Part shown: piece by piece, positions 1 to 8,421 of the stretch | Numbering within the stretch: position 1 is the first letter of the stretch | How the letters are laid out: each line of letters opens with the position of its first letter | Source of the DNA: Bacteroidota bacterium | Lineage (GTDB): Bacteria > Bacteroidota > Bacteroidia > Flavobacteriales > Weeksellaceae | Reading direction: 5' to 3' | NCBI GenBank assembly: GCA_023387375.1 | Contig: JAEWIE010000041.1 | Location: 86,542 to 150,541, forward strand | DNA length: 64,000 bases | Notes under the pieces: model-generated | Database searches by the model: none | What the model was told of the DNA's origin: nothing | Seen by the model: the letters and a program-made list of their open reading frames with translations, nothing else | Position numbers and translations under genes: made by a program

Positions 1-407
1 CTTTGATTCTCGAAAACCTTTCTAGAATTACGAACGGAATCGTACACCTTTTTCCCAATGGCAAGAATTTCGATTTCCTTTGAGGCATTCTTCGTAAGTA
101 AACTATTTAGTTCTTTGACAATCGAAGAGTTAAATGCACCCGCAAGTCCTTTGTTTGACGTAATCGGAATATAAAGAATACGTTTCACCTCCCGCGACTG
201 CGCGTAGACAGAAATCTGATCGGGATCTGAACTAGCATTTACATTCTCAATGATCTCTTGTAATTTTTGCGAAAAAGGTCTAAGCATTACAATGGCATCC
301 TGCGCTCTTTTAAGCTTAGAGGCCGCCACCATTTTCATGGCGCTTGTAATTTGCATTGTAGACGAGATCGAGGTTATTCGCCCTCTAATTTCCTTTAAGT
401 TTGCCAT
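1..407 (-). CDS. atpG: ATP synthase F1 gamma subunit, partial (cut by window edge)
   Basis: This is the N-terminal 135 or so residues of the F1 central-stalk gamma subunit, which rotates inside the alpha3beta3 head. Translation from the ATG at 407 begins MANLKEIRGRITSISSTMQI and continues into TSAMKMVAASKLKRAQ, the characteristic N-terminal coiled-coil helix of the family. The rest lies beyond base 1. It is the last visible gene of the reverse-strand atp operon, 65 bases after atpA, and a strong hairpin sits in that gap. The identity is certain; the total length is unknown. Whether atpD/atpC follow cannot be seen, and in Bacteroidota they are often elsewhere. Confidence 0.96.
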   Translation of the reverse strand, partial: MANLKEIRGRITSISSTMQITSAMKMVAASKLKRAQDAIVMLRPFSQKLQEIIENVNASSDPDQISVYAQSREVKRILYIPITSNKGLAGAFNSSIVKELNSLLTKNASKEIEILAIGKKVYDSVRNSRKVFENQ

Positions 408-438
408 TCTTTTGTTAAATGGTTAATATAAGTTAAGG

Positions 439-463
439 CTCAGGTACCCTAAGGATACCTGAG
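439..463 (-). other. Intercistronic hairpin between atpA and atpG
   Basis: CTCAGGTA (439-446) and TACCTGAG (456-463) are perfect 8-base arms around a 9-base loop. The hairpin lies in the 65-base gap between the atpA stop and the atpG start, and no U-run follows on the reverse strand. That argues against a simple terminator and fits an mRNA processing or stability element; this role is inference. Confidence 0.6.
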
Positions 464-472
464 TCTATAAGT

Positions 473-2047
473 TTAGTATTTTGAAGCGATATCTGCAGCC
501 GCTTGCTTTAGAACGCCCGTAATCTGATCGTCAATTTTACCTGACTTGATTGCAGACATTGTATCTGGGTGTTTTGTTTTCAAAAACTCAACATAGTCTG
601 CCATGAATTCTTTCACTTTTCCTACCGGAACATTACGAAGTAAGTTTTCAGTTCCCGCATAGATCATAGCTACTTGGTTTTCCACTGGAAGTGGTGAATT
701 CACAGGTTGTTTTAATACCTCTACGTTCTTCTCTCCTTTTGAAATAACCGCTTGAGTTACTGCATCTAGGTCAGATCCAAATTTTGCAAACGCTTCTAAT
801 TCTTTATACTGCGCCTGGTCTAATTTTAACGTACCCGATACTTTTTTCATAGATTTAATCTGCGCATTCCCTCCTACACGAGATACGGAGATCCCTACGT
901 TAATTGCAGGACGAACCCCAGAGTTGAATAGATCAGACTCAAGGAAGATCTGTCCGTCTGTAATGGAAATTACGTTGGTTGGAATATAAGCAGAAACGTC
1001 TCCCGCTTGGGTTTCAATAATTGGAAGTGCCGTAAGGGATCCACCTCCTTTTACTAGAGGCTTAAGCGCTTCTGGAAGGTCGTTCATTTGCTTCGCAATT
1101 TGATCATCCTTAATCACTTTCGCTGCTCTCTCAAGAAGTCTTGAGTGAAGGTAGAATACGTCCCCAGGATAAGCTTCACGGCCCGGTGGTCTTCTAAGTA
1201 GAAGAGAAAGTTCACGGTAAGCAACCGCTTGTTTCGATAAGTCATCATAAACAATTAGGGCTGGTCTACCGGTATCTCTGAAGAACTCACCGATCGCAGC
1301 TCCCGCCATTGGCGCATATACTTGCATTGGCGCAGGGTCAGAAGCGTTTGCTGCCACCACAACGGTGTAAGCCATAGCTCCTCTGTCCTCAAGTGTTTTT
1401 ACAATCTGTGCTACTGTAGATCCTTTTTGACCAATAGCCACATAGATACAGTAAACAGGCTCACCTGCATCAAAAAATTCTTTTTGGTTGATAATCGTGT
1501 CAATGGCCACCGTGGTTTTACCCGTTTGACGGTCTCCAATGATAAGTTCTCTTTGTCCTCTTCCGATTGGAATCATGGAGTCAATCGCAACGATCCCTGT
1601 TTGAAGTGGCTCGGTTACCGGCTGACGATAGATTACACCGGGTGCTTTTCTTTCTAATGGCATTTCGTATAGCTCCCCTCCGATTGGGCCTTTCCCATCA
1701 ATTGGGTTCCCTAAGGTATCTACAACTCTTCCAAGCATTCCCTCACCTACTTTAATGGAGGAGATACGCTGCGTTCTTTTCACAGTGTCCCCTTCTTTTA
1801 CAAGTTTAGATTCGCCAAGCAAAGCTACCCCCACGTTATCGTCTTCTAGGTTAAGTACGATACCTTCGACTCCACCTTCAAATTTCACTAGCTCTCCGTA
1901 TTGTACGTTCTCTAGTCCGTATACACGAGCAATACCGTCACCAATGGTTAGAACAGTTCCTACCTCTTCTACATTGGACTGCGTATCAAAATTTGCTAAT
2001 TGTTGTTTCAAAATTGCTGAAACTTCAGCCGGATTTATTTGTGCCAT
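473..2047 (-). CDS. atpA: ATP synthase F1 alpha subunit
   Basis: Non-catalytic nucleotide-binding subunit of the F1 head; it alternates with beta and couples rotation to ATP synthesis on the cytoplasmic face of the inner membrane. The 524-residue length is close to the family norm. Visible features are the N-terminal beta-barrel crown (about 25-95), the Walker A loop GDRQTGKT (about 170-177), the nucleotide-binding core, the signature region PAINVGISVSRVGG (about 380) and a helical C-terminus. It starts 17 bases after atpH ends, so it is probably translated from the same mRNA. Nothing is unusual in the protein. Confidence 0.98.
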   Translation of the reverse strand: MAQINPAEVSAILKQQLANFDTQSNVEEVGTVLTIGDGIARVYGLENVQYGELVKFEGGVEGIVLNLEDDNVGVALLGESKLVKEGDTVKRTQRISSIKVGEGMLGRVVDTLGNPIDGKGPIGGELYEMPLERKAPGVIYRQPVTEPLQTGIVAIDSMIPIGRGQRELIIGDRQTGKTTVAIDTIINQKEFFDAGEPVYCIYVAIGQKGSTVAQIVKTLEDRGAMAYTVVVAANASDPAPMQVYAPMAGAAIGEFFRDTGRPALIVYDDLSKQAVAYRELSLLLRRPPGREAYPGDVFYLHSRLLERAAKVIKDDQIAKQMNDLPEALKPLVKGGGSLTALPIIETQAGDVSAYIPTNVISITDGQIFLESDLFNSGVRPAINVGISVSRVGGNAQIKSMKKVSGTLKLDQAQYKELEAFAKFGSDLDAVTQAVISKGEKNVEVLKQPVNSPLPVENQVAMIYAGTENLLRNVPVGKVKEFMADYVEFLKTKHPDTMSAIKSGKIDDQITGVLKQAAADIASKY

Positions 2048-2064
2048 TTTATGGTTTTTTAATA

Positions 2065-2604
2065 CTAGTTTAATTGAAAATCTTTCTTGATTTGATTTAA
2101 TTGTGAGCGCACGGAGCGGTCGATCTGTTGATCACCCACACGAAGGATATAACCTCCTAAAAGTTCAGGATTCACTTGCAAATTCAATTCGAATTTCGAA
2201 TCGACGTTCACTAAATTGGAACTTTTCACAATGGAATCAATTGTTTTTTCATCAAGAGTAGTAGCTGTACTGAGGGTCGCCCGTTGAACACCATTCAAAT
2301 CTTCCACTTTATTGATATACTCCTGCGCCACTTCTTGCAAATGACTTTCACGTCCTTGTCTAATCACTAAGGTAATAATATTCTGACTTACCGTAGAGAA
2401 ATCTTTAAAAATCTCACTTGCAATCGAGATCTTCTTTTTAGAATCCACCACAGGCGAAGCAAAAAGTTGACGCAGTTCTTTTGACTGTTTCATCAACTCT
2501 ACCAAGTCCTTCATTTCTGAAAAGACCTCTTGGACACTCCCAGATTCACTTACGTAATCCAAAAGCCCTTGAGCATATCTTTTTGCGACTTTAGATGTAA
2601 GCAT
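2065..2604 (-). CDS. atpH: ATP synthase F1 delta subunit
   Basis: Delta (OSCP-type) subunit that joins the peripheral stalk to the top of the F1 head. It has 179 residues, the usual size, with an N-terminal helical bundle starting VAKRYAQGLLDYV and the conserved C-terminal stretch PELLGGYILRVGDQQIDRS that marks the family. Its ATG directly abuts the atpF stop codon (2604/2605), which suggests translational coupling. The operon position between atpF and atpA matches the classical F-type order. Confidence 0.96.
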   Translation of the reverse strand: MLTSKVAKRYAQGLLDYVSESGSVQEVFSEMKDLVELMKQSKELRQLFASPVVDSKKKISIASEIFKDFSTVSQNIITLVIRQGRESHLQEVAQEYINKVEDLNGVQRATLSTATTLDEKTIDSIVKSSNLVNVDSKFELNLQVNPELLGGYILRVGDQQIDRSVRSQLNQIKKDFQLN

Positions 2605-3102
2605 TTAGTTCTTATTAAGAGTTTCGTTATTCAAGTAATTTTCAACAAGTGTAGATTGAGCCTCCGAGCTTTCTAGTTTTTGTTTCAAAATAGATTCCGC
2701 AATGCTCACAGAAAGAGTTCCAATCTGCTGCTTAATTTCATTCATTGCAGAAGCTTTTTCCGCATCAATGCTTTGTCTAGCTTGAGCAATCATTTTGTCA
2801 CCTTCTACTTTCGCAACCTCTTTTGCTTCTCCTACAATACGGTCTTTAATTTCTCTCGCCTCCTTTAAAATAGCATCACGCTCAATTTTCGCTTCACGAA
2901 TAATTTTTTCATTGTCCGATTTAAGCTGCTCCATTTCTTTCTTAGCCAATTTCGCTTGATTAAGTGCATCTACGATTGAGGTTTCTCTCTCGTTTACCAT
3001 ATTTAAAATAGGCTTCCACGCAAATTTAGTCAAAAGAAACAATAAGATGAGGAATGTAATTCCCATCCAAAACAGTAAGCCAATTCCCGGTTCGATTATC
3101 AT
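2605..3102 (-). CDS. atpF: ATP synthase F0 b subunit
   Basis: Peripheral-stalk subunit anchored in the inner membrane. At 165 residues it shows one N-terminal membrane segment (about 5-25, GIGLLFWMGITFLILLFLL) followed by a long charged helix rich in Lys, Glu and Ala (about 35-150) that forms the coiled-coil dimer. It lies 97 bases downstream of atpE, and the gap holds a very stable hairpin that may reduce its expression relative to atpE. Only one b-type gene is visible, so the stalk is presumably a b homodimer. Confidence 0.96.
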   Translation of the reverse strand: MIIEPGIGLLFWMGITFLILLFLLTKFAWKPILNMVNERETSIVDALNQAKLAKKEMEQLKSDNEKIIREAKIERDAILKEAREIKDRIVGEAKEVAKVEGDKMIAQARQSIDAEKASAMNEIKQQIGTLSVSIAESILKQKLESSEAQSTLVENYLNNETLNKN

Positions 3103-3147
3103 AATTTAATTCTTTTTTTAATTTTAACTTTTAGTATGGTTTTAAAA

Positions 3148-3180
3148 GTTTGGCCAATAGCCAACCGCTAGTGGCCAAAC
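3148..3180 (-). other. Long intercistronic hairpin after atpE
   Basis: GTTTGGCCA (3148-3156) and TGGCCAAAC (3172-3180) are perfect 9-base arms. Inside them TAGC (3158-3161) pairs with GCTA (3167-3170) around a 5-base loop, giving a 13-pair stem with one small internal bulge. On the reverse strand it is followed by TTTT then AAAA, so it could act as a partial terminator or a 3' stability element just downstream of atpE. The role is inferred from position: the c subunit is needed in many copies per complex. Confidence 0.65.
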
Positions 3181-3199
3181 CTTTTGTAGTGTGGTTGGA

Positions 3200-3418
3200 T
3201 TACTTGATGAACGCACCAAAGATGATCGCAATCAGACCAGCCCCTTCAATAAGACCCGCAGCAATAAGCATTGCAGCTTGAATCTTACCAGCTTGTTCTG
3301 GTTGTCTAGCGATAGCATCCATAGCATGACCACCGATTTTACCAATACCAAGACCTACTCCTAATACTGCTAAACCGATACCTACGTAAATCAATCCAGC
3401 TCCAGTTGTTAAATCCAT
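3200..3418 (-). CDS. atpE: ATP synthase F0 c subunit (rotor ring)
   Basis: Proteolipid that forms the c-ring. Its 72 residues make a hairpin of two membrane helices (about 6-27 and 48-70) joined by the polar loop AIARQPEQ. The Gly-rich first helix GVGLGIGKIGGHAMDAIARQ is typical. The ion-binding acid is the Glu in LIEGAGLIAIIFG (about residue 58). I see no extra Gln/Ser/Thr signature that would clearly mark a sodium ring, so proton coupling is the default reading. The gene stands between atpB and atpF, and a strong hairpin follows it. Confidence 0.97.
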   Translation of the reverse strand: MDLTTGAGLIYVGIGLAVLGVGLGIGKIGGHAMDAIARQPEQAGKIQAAMLIAAGLIEGAGLIAIIFGAFIK

Positions 3419-3469
3419 AATAAAATATTTAGGTTGTTAAAAATTTTCTTTGTTTATAAAATTAGATCC

Positions 3470-4579
3470 TTATGCAATCATCGTATCTTTTCCAGCACTG
3501 TCTGCATCGTTGTGCGCATGATCGTGTTCATGGTCTTCTACCGCCATTCCGAAGTAGAGCGCAGAAAGTACCGTGAAAATATAAGCTTGTAAAGCCGCAA
3601 CTAAAAGTTCAAGCAAAGATACAAAGAGTGCAAGTGGAACCGAAGCAAACCCTAGCGCCGCATTTTTAAAGATAAAGATTAGCGAGATAATCGCAAGAAT
3701 CATAATGTGTCCCGCTGTGATATTCGCAAAGAGACGCATCATAAGTGCAAAGGGCTTTGTGAATACTCCTACAATTTCAATTGGAACCATAATAGGATAT
3801 AGGGCAATCGGCACTGGCGGCATAAAGATGTGCTTCCAGTAACTTTTATTTGCACTAAACAACGTGATTATAAGCGTTACTATTGCTAAAAATGCAGTCG
3901 TTGCAATATTTCCAGTTAAGTTCGTTCCAAACGGTGCAAAAGGAATAAGTCCAAATAGGTTGTTGAACCAAATGAAGAAAAACACGGTCAATAAATAAGG
4001 CATGAATTTCTTATATTTTACAGAACCAATGTTAGGAATCGCCACATCGTCTCTAATAAAAATAATTAGAGGCTCTAAAAATTTACCTACTCCGGTAGGA
4101 ATGCCATTCTTATAGCTTCTAGCGGTTCCCACAAATAGGAGTAAAAGAATGATAACAGAAACAAACATTCCCGCTACGTTCTTTGTAATCGAAAAATCAA
4201 AAAAAACATCTTGTGAATTTTGACTTCCTCCAATTAGGCTATATAAAGCTGCACGCTCAATTCCCTGAGTGGATTCAATCACACCATGGTTCATTGTGTA
4301 GCCATCTACTACTTCTCCATGAGCCACCTTACTTGACATAAAAGTATGCCATCCGTTTTGGTCTTTCAAGATCACAGGAAGTGGAATGGTAAAATGATTT
4401 TCCTGTGGCGTGCCTTCGTTTAAAGTAAAGACATGCCATTCATTTGCGTCAGAGATATGATGCATAATCATATCAACTGCACTAAATTCGTTTTGATCCG
4501 TATCCTGCGCAGCCGAGGCTAAACCTCCTGATAACGTTAATAAAAGAACAAAAAAGAAAGAAGAAAATCTCTTAATCAT
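3470..4579 (-). CDS. atpB: ATP synthase F0 a subunit with N-terminal extension
   Basis: Stator subunit that forms the proton half-channels beside the c-ring. The protein has 369 residues, longer than the roughly 270 of E. coli. It begins with a signal peptide (about 1-23, ending LASAA), then a polar domain of about 110 residues, then the membrane core. The essential Arg is in the segment KPFALMMRLFANITAGHIM, with the partner region in LVAALQAYIFTVLSALYFG. The C-terminus is a His/Asp-rich tail (DHEHDHAHNDAD). The signal-peptide extension is usual in Bacteroidota. A promoter lies just upstream at 4602-4630. Confidence 0.97.
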   Translation of the reverse strand: MIKRFSSFFFVLLLTLSGGLASAAQDTDQNEFSAVDMIMHHISDANEWHVFTLNEGTPQENHFTIPLPVILKDQNGWHTFMSSKVAHGEVVDGYTMNHGVIESTQGIERAALYSLIGGSQNSQDVFFDFSITKNVAGMFVSVIILLLLFVGTARSYKNGIPTGVGKFLEPLIIFIRDDVAIPNIGSVKYKKFMPYLLTVFFFIWFNNLFGLIPFAPFGTNLTGNIATTAFLAIVTLIITLFSANKSYWKHIFMPPVPIALYPIMVPIEIVGVFTKPFALMMRLFANITAGHIMILAIISLIFIFKNAALGFASVPLALFVSLLELLVAALQAYIFTVLSALYFGMAVEDHEHDHAHNDADSAGKDTMIA

Positions 4580-4601
4580 GACATATTTTTATCGGTTTGC
4601 A

Positions 4602-4630
4602 AATATATCGATTTAATTAGATTCTGCCAA
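4602..4630 (-). promoter_or_regulatory. Bacteroidota-type promoter for atpBEFHAG
   Basis: On the reverse strand TATATTTG (4609-4602) matches the TAnnTTTG -7 consensus. TTG (4630-4628) lies 18 bases upstream and can serve as the -33 box. It lies between the AtpI-like gene and atpB, so the six structural genes may be transcribed apart from the small upstream gene. Confidence 0.6.
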
Positions 4631-4649
4631 TTTCTTAAATTGATTTTTA

Positions 4650-4919
4650 TCATAATTTATTTAGGCGTTTAATTACCTTAGAATAAAGAAGAAAAGAGGC
4701 TACCAAAAAGACGCCAATTAGCACTAAAAACTCGCTCCTACTTCTATCAAGTAGAGAGATCCAAACTAGGGTCCATAGTAAGTCCTTTAATAGGTTTAGT
4801 CCTAGAAATTTTATTGCGCCATTTTCTTTTGAAAGTAGAAAGCGCGAAAAAACCCAGTACATAAAGACATTTAATGCCCCAATTGAACCTATTAAGAGTA
4901 GAATATCCATCCAATTCAT
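4650..4919 (-). CDS. Small membrane protein upstream of atpB (AtpI-like)
   Basis: An 89-residue protein with three predicted membrane helices (about 4-23, 37-55 and 64-83) and a basic C-terminus. I chose the ATG at 4919 over the upstream one at 4997 because the longer form would overlap the divergent ffh start and add an unlikely basic leader. A small multi-helix protein just ahead of atpB fits the AtpI/UncI position, where such proteins help c-ring assembly or magnesium handling. That assignment rests on location and topology; the sequence itself is not distinctive. Confidence 0.6.
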   Translation of the reverse strand: MNWMDILLLIGSIGALNVFMYWVFSRFLLSKENGAIKFLGLNLLKDLLWTLVWISLLDRSRSEFLVLIGVFLVASFLLYSKVIKRLNKL

Positions 4920-4988
4920 GGCGCGAAGATAAACAAGTTTTAAAAAATTATAATATTTGCTTATTTTTGCAATTCTTAAATTTATTAT

Positions 4989-6353
4989 ATGTTTCAAAGT
5001 TTACAGGACAAATTAGATAAAGCGCTCCATAATATCCAAGGTCGCGGTAAGATTACGGAAATCAATGTGGCGGAAACCGTAAAGGAAATCCGTCGTGCTC
5101 TAGTCGATGCCGACGTAAACTATAAAGTAGCAAAAGACCTAACCAAGAGAGTTCAGGAAAAAGCATTAGGACAAGATGTACTCACAAGTCTTACGCCTGG
5201 GCAATTAATGACCAAGATCGTTCACGATGAACTTGTAGACCTAATGGGAAAAACCCAAGAAGGGATCAATTTGTCAGGAAAACCTTCTGTTATATTAATT
5301 GCAGGTCTACAAGGTTCCGGGAAAACAACGTTCTCAGGGAAACTCGCCAACTATTTAAAAGCAAAACGTTCAAAAAAGCCACTCTTAGTTGCATGTGACG
5401 TCTATAGACCTGCCGCTATTGAGCAGTTAAAAGTTCTTGGGGAACAAATCGGTGTTCCAGTTTATACAGAACCAGGAGCCACCAACCCTTCTTCGATCGC
5501 GGAGAACGCAGTAAAACACGCAAAGGAAAACCACTTTGATGTGGTGATTGTCGATACAGCGGGACGTCTCGCCGTGGACGAGCAAATGATGAACGAAATT
5601 AAATCCGTTCATTATTTCATCAAGCCTGAGGAAACCTTATTCGTGGTAGACTCCATGACCGGACAAGATGCGGTGAACACAGCTAAGACCTTCAATGAGG
5701 CCCTTAACTTCGACGGAGTTGTTCTTACTAAACTCGATGGGGATACTCGAGGGGGAGCTGCCTTAACCATCCGCTCTGTGGTGGAAAAACCAATCAAATT
5801 CATTTCTACAGGTGAGAAGATGGAGGCATTAGACCTCTTCTACCCAGAACGTATGGCAGACCGTATCCTAGGAATGGGAGATGTAGTCTCATTAGTAGAA
5901 AGAGCCCAAGAACAATTTGACGAAGAAGAAGCCAAAAAGCTTCACAAAAAAATTGCGAAAAACGAATTTGGATTCGACGACTTCTTAAAGCAAATCGCCC
6001 AGATTAAGAAGATGGGGAACATGAAAGATTTGATGGGAATGATTCCGGGAGTCGGAAAAGCCATCAAAGACGTTGAAATTTCAGACGATGCCTTCAAACA
6101 CATTGAAGCCATTATTTACTCGATGACCCCAGAGGAAAGAAGAAGACCTTCCACTATTGATATGAGTCGCAAAAAACGAATCGCCAAAGGAGCGGGTCGC
6201 AAACTTGAAGATGTGAACCAACTCATGAAGCAATTTGAACAAATGGGTAAAATGATGAAGATGATGCAAGGCCCACAAGGAAAGCAAATGATGCAAATGA
6301 TGAGCAAAATGGGAGGCGGGCAAGGCATCCCTGGAATGGGTGGTAAAATGTAA
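4989..6353 (+). CDS. ffh: Signal recognition particle protein Ffh
   Basis: GTPase that with SRP RNA binds signal sequences on nascent chains and hands them to FtsY. It has 454 residues. The N domain (about 1-90) is followed by the G domain with P-loop GLQGSGKTTFS (about 107), DTAGR (about 190) and TKLDG (about 247). The methionine-rich M domain ends in a Met/Gly-rich tail (MMKMMQGPQG and following). It starts at the ATG at 4989; a TATTTTTG -7 box lies at 4962-4969. No SRP RNA gene was recognised nearby. Confidence 0.98.
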   Translation: MFQSLQDKLDKALHNIQGRGKITEINVAETVKEIRRALVDADVNYKVAKDLTKRVQEKALGQDVLTSLTPGQLMTKIVHDELVDLMGKTQEGINLSGKPSVILIAGLQGSGKTTFSGKLANYLKAKRSKKPLLVACDVYRPAAIEQLKVLGEQIGVPVYTEPGATNPSSIAENAVKHAKENHFDVVIVDTAGRLAVDEQMMNEIKSVHYFIKPEETLFVVDSMTGQDAVNTAKTFNEALNFDGVVLTKLDGDTRGGAALTIRSVVEKPIKFISTGEKMEALDLFYPERMADRILGMGDVVSLVERAQEQFDEEEAKKLHKKIAKNEFGFDDFLKQIAQIKKMGNMKDLMGMIPGVGKAIKDVEISDDAFKHIEAIIYSMTPEERRRPSTIDMSRKKRIAKGAGRKLEDVNQLMKQFEQMGKMMKMMQGPQGKQMMQMMSKMGGGQGIPGMGGKM

Positions 6354-6369
6354 CCATCATACATACATA

Positions 6370-6404
6370 AAAAAAAGAATCGCCCATTAAGCGATTCTTT
6401 TTTT
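6370..6404. terminator. Bidirectional terminator between ffh and phoH
   Basis: AAAAAAAGAATCGC (6370-6383) and GCGATTCTTTTTTT (6391-6404) are perfect 14-base arms around a 7-base loop, with U-runs on both strands. It lies between the convergent ffh and phoH genes. Confidence 0.9.
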
Positions 6405-6440
6405 GGGCATGGAGAATTCCTCCACCTCTAAAGAATCCTT

Positions 6441-7400
6441 TTATTCATCTCGCATACGTTTTTCTTCCGAATTGTAGGCTAAAATTATTTTGCGTACAAC
6501 CGGATGCCTAACGACATCTTCCTCCGTTAAATGCACGAACCCAATTTCTTTGACCTCTTTTAGTATTCGCATGGCTTCCTTAAGCCCCGATTTCTGTCTT
6601 AAAGGAAGGTCTACTTGACTAGGGTCCCCCGTAATAATAAACTTAGCGTTCATCCCCATTCGGGTTAAAAACATCTTCATCTGGGCATGCGTTGTGTTTT
6701 GAGCTTCATCTAAAATAACAAAAGCTTCATCAAGGGTTCGGCCTCGCATAAAGGCAAGGGGCGCCACTTCAATTACTTTCTTTTCAATATAACTCTCTAA
6801 TTTTTCATTGGGAAACATATCCCGAAGTGCATCGTAGAGTGGCTGTAAATACGGATCCAATTTTTCTTTTAAGTCCCCAGGCAAGAATCCTAAACTCTCC
6901 CCTGCCTCTACAGCGGGGCGAGTGAGAATAATTCGTTTGACTTCTTTGTCTCGTAGCGCTTTTGCCGCAAGGGCGACACTTGTATAGGTCTTTCCAGTAC
7001 CGGCAGGACCGATGGCAAAAACCATGTCTTTTTTCTCCGTTTCATACACGAGTTTTTGCAAATTGCTCGTCTTAGCCTTAATGACTTTTCCGTTTACACC
7101 TTTGACAATAATATGCTGGTCAAACACGAGTTTACGCTCATTTTCATCCTTAATTTTTAGAATGTTCTCTACATCCTTTAGACTTATCGTATTGTTTTGC
7201 GTGATAAAAGCAACCAAATCGTCAAGTTTGCCTTTTAGTATATCAAGAGTTTCCTGATCACCTAAGGCCAGTATGGAATGGTCTCTACCTGTAATCTTTA
7301 GGGTAGGAAAACTCGATTTGAGCAAGTTAAAATTCTGATTTTGCACTCCGTAAAATTCCTTCATGCCGATACCAGAAAGTTCATAATTTAATTCTGTCAT
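6441..7400 (-). CDS. PhoH family ATPase
   Basis: Cytoplasmic P-loop ATPase of the PhoH/PhoL family, linked in other bacteria to RNA metabolism and ribosome maturation. Its 319 residues are typical. An N-terminal region of about 100 residues precedes the ATPase, which has Walker A GPAGTGKT (about 137-144), Walker B FVILDEAQNTT (about 230) and the following ITGDPSQVDLP motif. It is a single-gene unit, convergent with ffh. A TATTTTTG -7 box lies on the reverse strand at 7434-7441. The exact substrate cannot be read from the sequence. Confidence 0.93.
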   Translation of the reverse strand: MTELNYELSGIGMKEFYGVQNQNFNLLKSSFPTLKITGRDHSILALGDQETLDILKGKLDDLVAFITQNNTISLKDVENILKIKDENERKLVFDQHIIVKGVNGKVIKAKTSNLQKLVYETEKKDMVFAIGPAGTGKTYTSVALAAKALRDKEVKRIILTRPAVEAGESLGFLPGDLKEKLDPYLQPLYDALRDMFPNEKLESYIEKKVIEVAPLAFMRGRTLDEAFVILDEAQNTTHAQMKMFLTRMGMNAKFIITGDPSQVDLPLRQKSGLKEAMRILKEVKEIGFVHLTEEDVVRHPVVRKIILAYNSEEKRMRDE

Positions 7401-7501
7401 AGATTGCCATTGCTAATTGATGCTTAAATTTAGCAAAAATATGCACACAAAAATAATTAGTTTTCCACAAAGTCTTATTTTCAACTCCGCTTGAAATTTG
7501 C

Positions 7502-7509
7502 TAATTTTG
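7502..7509 (+). promoter_or_regulatory. -7 promoter box 4 bases before the start codon
   Basis: TAATTTTG matches TAnnTTTG exactly and ends four bases before the ATG at 7514, so the transcript would begin at or next to the start codon. A clear -33 box was not found. Confidence 0.45.
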
Positions 7510-7513
7510 CGCC

Positions 7514-8362
7514 ATGCCTGTTATCACGCTCACCTCTGATTTTGGACTTGTCGATTACCGTGTTGCCGCACTCAAAGGAAGCATTTTGAGTCAAAAGCTC
7601 GATGCAATCATCATCGACCTTTCTCATGAGATTGATGCCTACAATCTTTTGCAAGCTGCCTATGTAGTAAGAAATGCGTACAAACATTTTCCGACGGGAA
7701 GTGTGCATATCATTGCAGTGGACAGTTCCTATAGCAAGCATGTGCGAAGTATCTTATACAAAGCGGATGGACACTATTTTCTATGCGCAGACAATGGACT
7801 TTTGGACCTCATCTTTTATGATATTAAACCGGATGCTGTCTATGAGGTTACCTTAAACAATCGTTTTGATGACGACGTACGCTCTATGGGGGTCGACATC
7901 TTTGTGCCCTCCGCGGTCCATCTAATTCAAGGCGGAGTCCCCGAAGTCATTGGACGAAAAATAAAAAATCCAAAATCCCTTTCCTTTGCTCGCGCTGTGC
8001 ACAACGAAAGTGAAAAGATGATCATTGGAGAAGTCATGTACATTGATAATTTTGGGAATCTCGTTTCAAACATTCACAAAAAGTTTTTTGAAAAAATACG
8101 AGCGAACCACCATAGCTTTACAATCAAATTTCGAAACCTTTCTTTAGTCTCCGTCTACAACAATCCGACCGAATTTGTAACCGATTGGAAAAACGAGCAT
8201 GAATACCATGGCAAAGCTGTGGCTGTATTCAACGAAGCGGATCTTCTTGAACTCTGCATTTACAAAGGAAACAAAAGAAATGGCGCGAAAACCTTGTTTG
8301 GACTCAATGTAGGCGAAAGCGTCTATGTTGAATTTGCGAACGCAGCAGAAGAATCGCTCTAA
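7514..8362 (+). CDS. SAM hydrolase/halogenase-like protein (DUF62) without the usual His
   Basis: A 282-residue member of the S-adenosyl-L-methionine hydroxide adenosyltransferase (DUF62) family, which cleaves SAM to adenosine and methionine; fluorinase and chlorinase are relatives. The N-terminal TSDFG motif (8-11), the SVHIIAVDSS strand with Asp70, Arg78 and the FLCADNGLLDLI motif are present, and a C-terminal beta-barrel domain follows. At the place where characterised members read FHGRD, this protein reads RSMGVD (123-128), so the His of the described Asp-Arg-His triad is Met125. Activity may therefore differ. The ATG is almost next to a -7 promoter box. Confidence 0.85.
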   Translation: MPVITLTSDFGLVDYRVAALKGSILSQKLDAIIIDLSHEIDAYNLLQAAYVVRNAYKHFPTGSVHIIAVDSSYSKHVRSILYKADGHYFLCADNGLLDLIFYDIKPDAVYEVTLNNRFDDDVRSMGVDIFVPSAVHLIQGGVPEVIGRKIKNPKSLSFARAVHNESEKMIIGEVMYIDNFGNLVSNIHKKFFEKIRANHHSFTIKFRNLSLVSVYNNPTEFVTDWKNEHEYHGKAVAVFNEADLLELCIYKGNKRNGAKTLFGLNVGESVYVEFANAAEESL

Positions 8363-8391
8363 GCTCTCAACAAACTATTCATTTTTTCAAT

Positions 8392-8399
8392 TAACTTTG
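8392..8399 (+). promoter_or_regulatory. -7 promoter box for hemJ
   Basis: TAACTTTG matches TAnnTTTG exactly and lies 22 bases before the ATG at 8422. No clear -33 TTG was found at the expected distance. Confidence 0.4.
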
Positions 8400-8421
8400 C
8401 ATCTCAACTCAAGCCTATTTC

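Noticed and set aside
1322..2090. Forward-strand reading frames over atpA
   Set aside because: They are antisense shadows of atpA with no recognisable domain and atypical composition.
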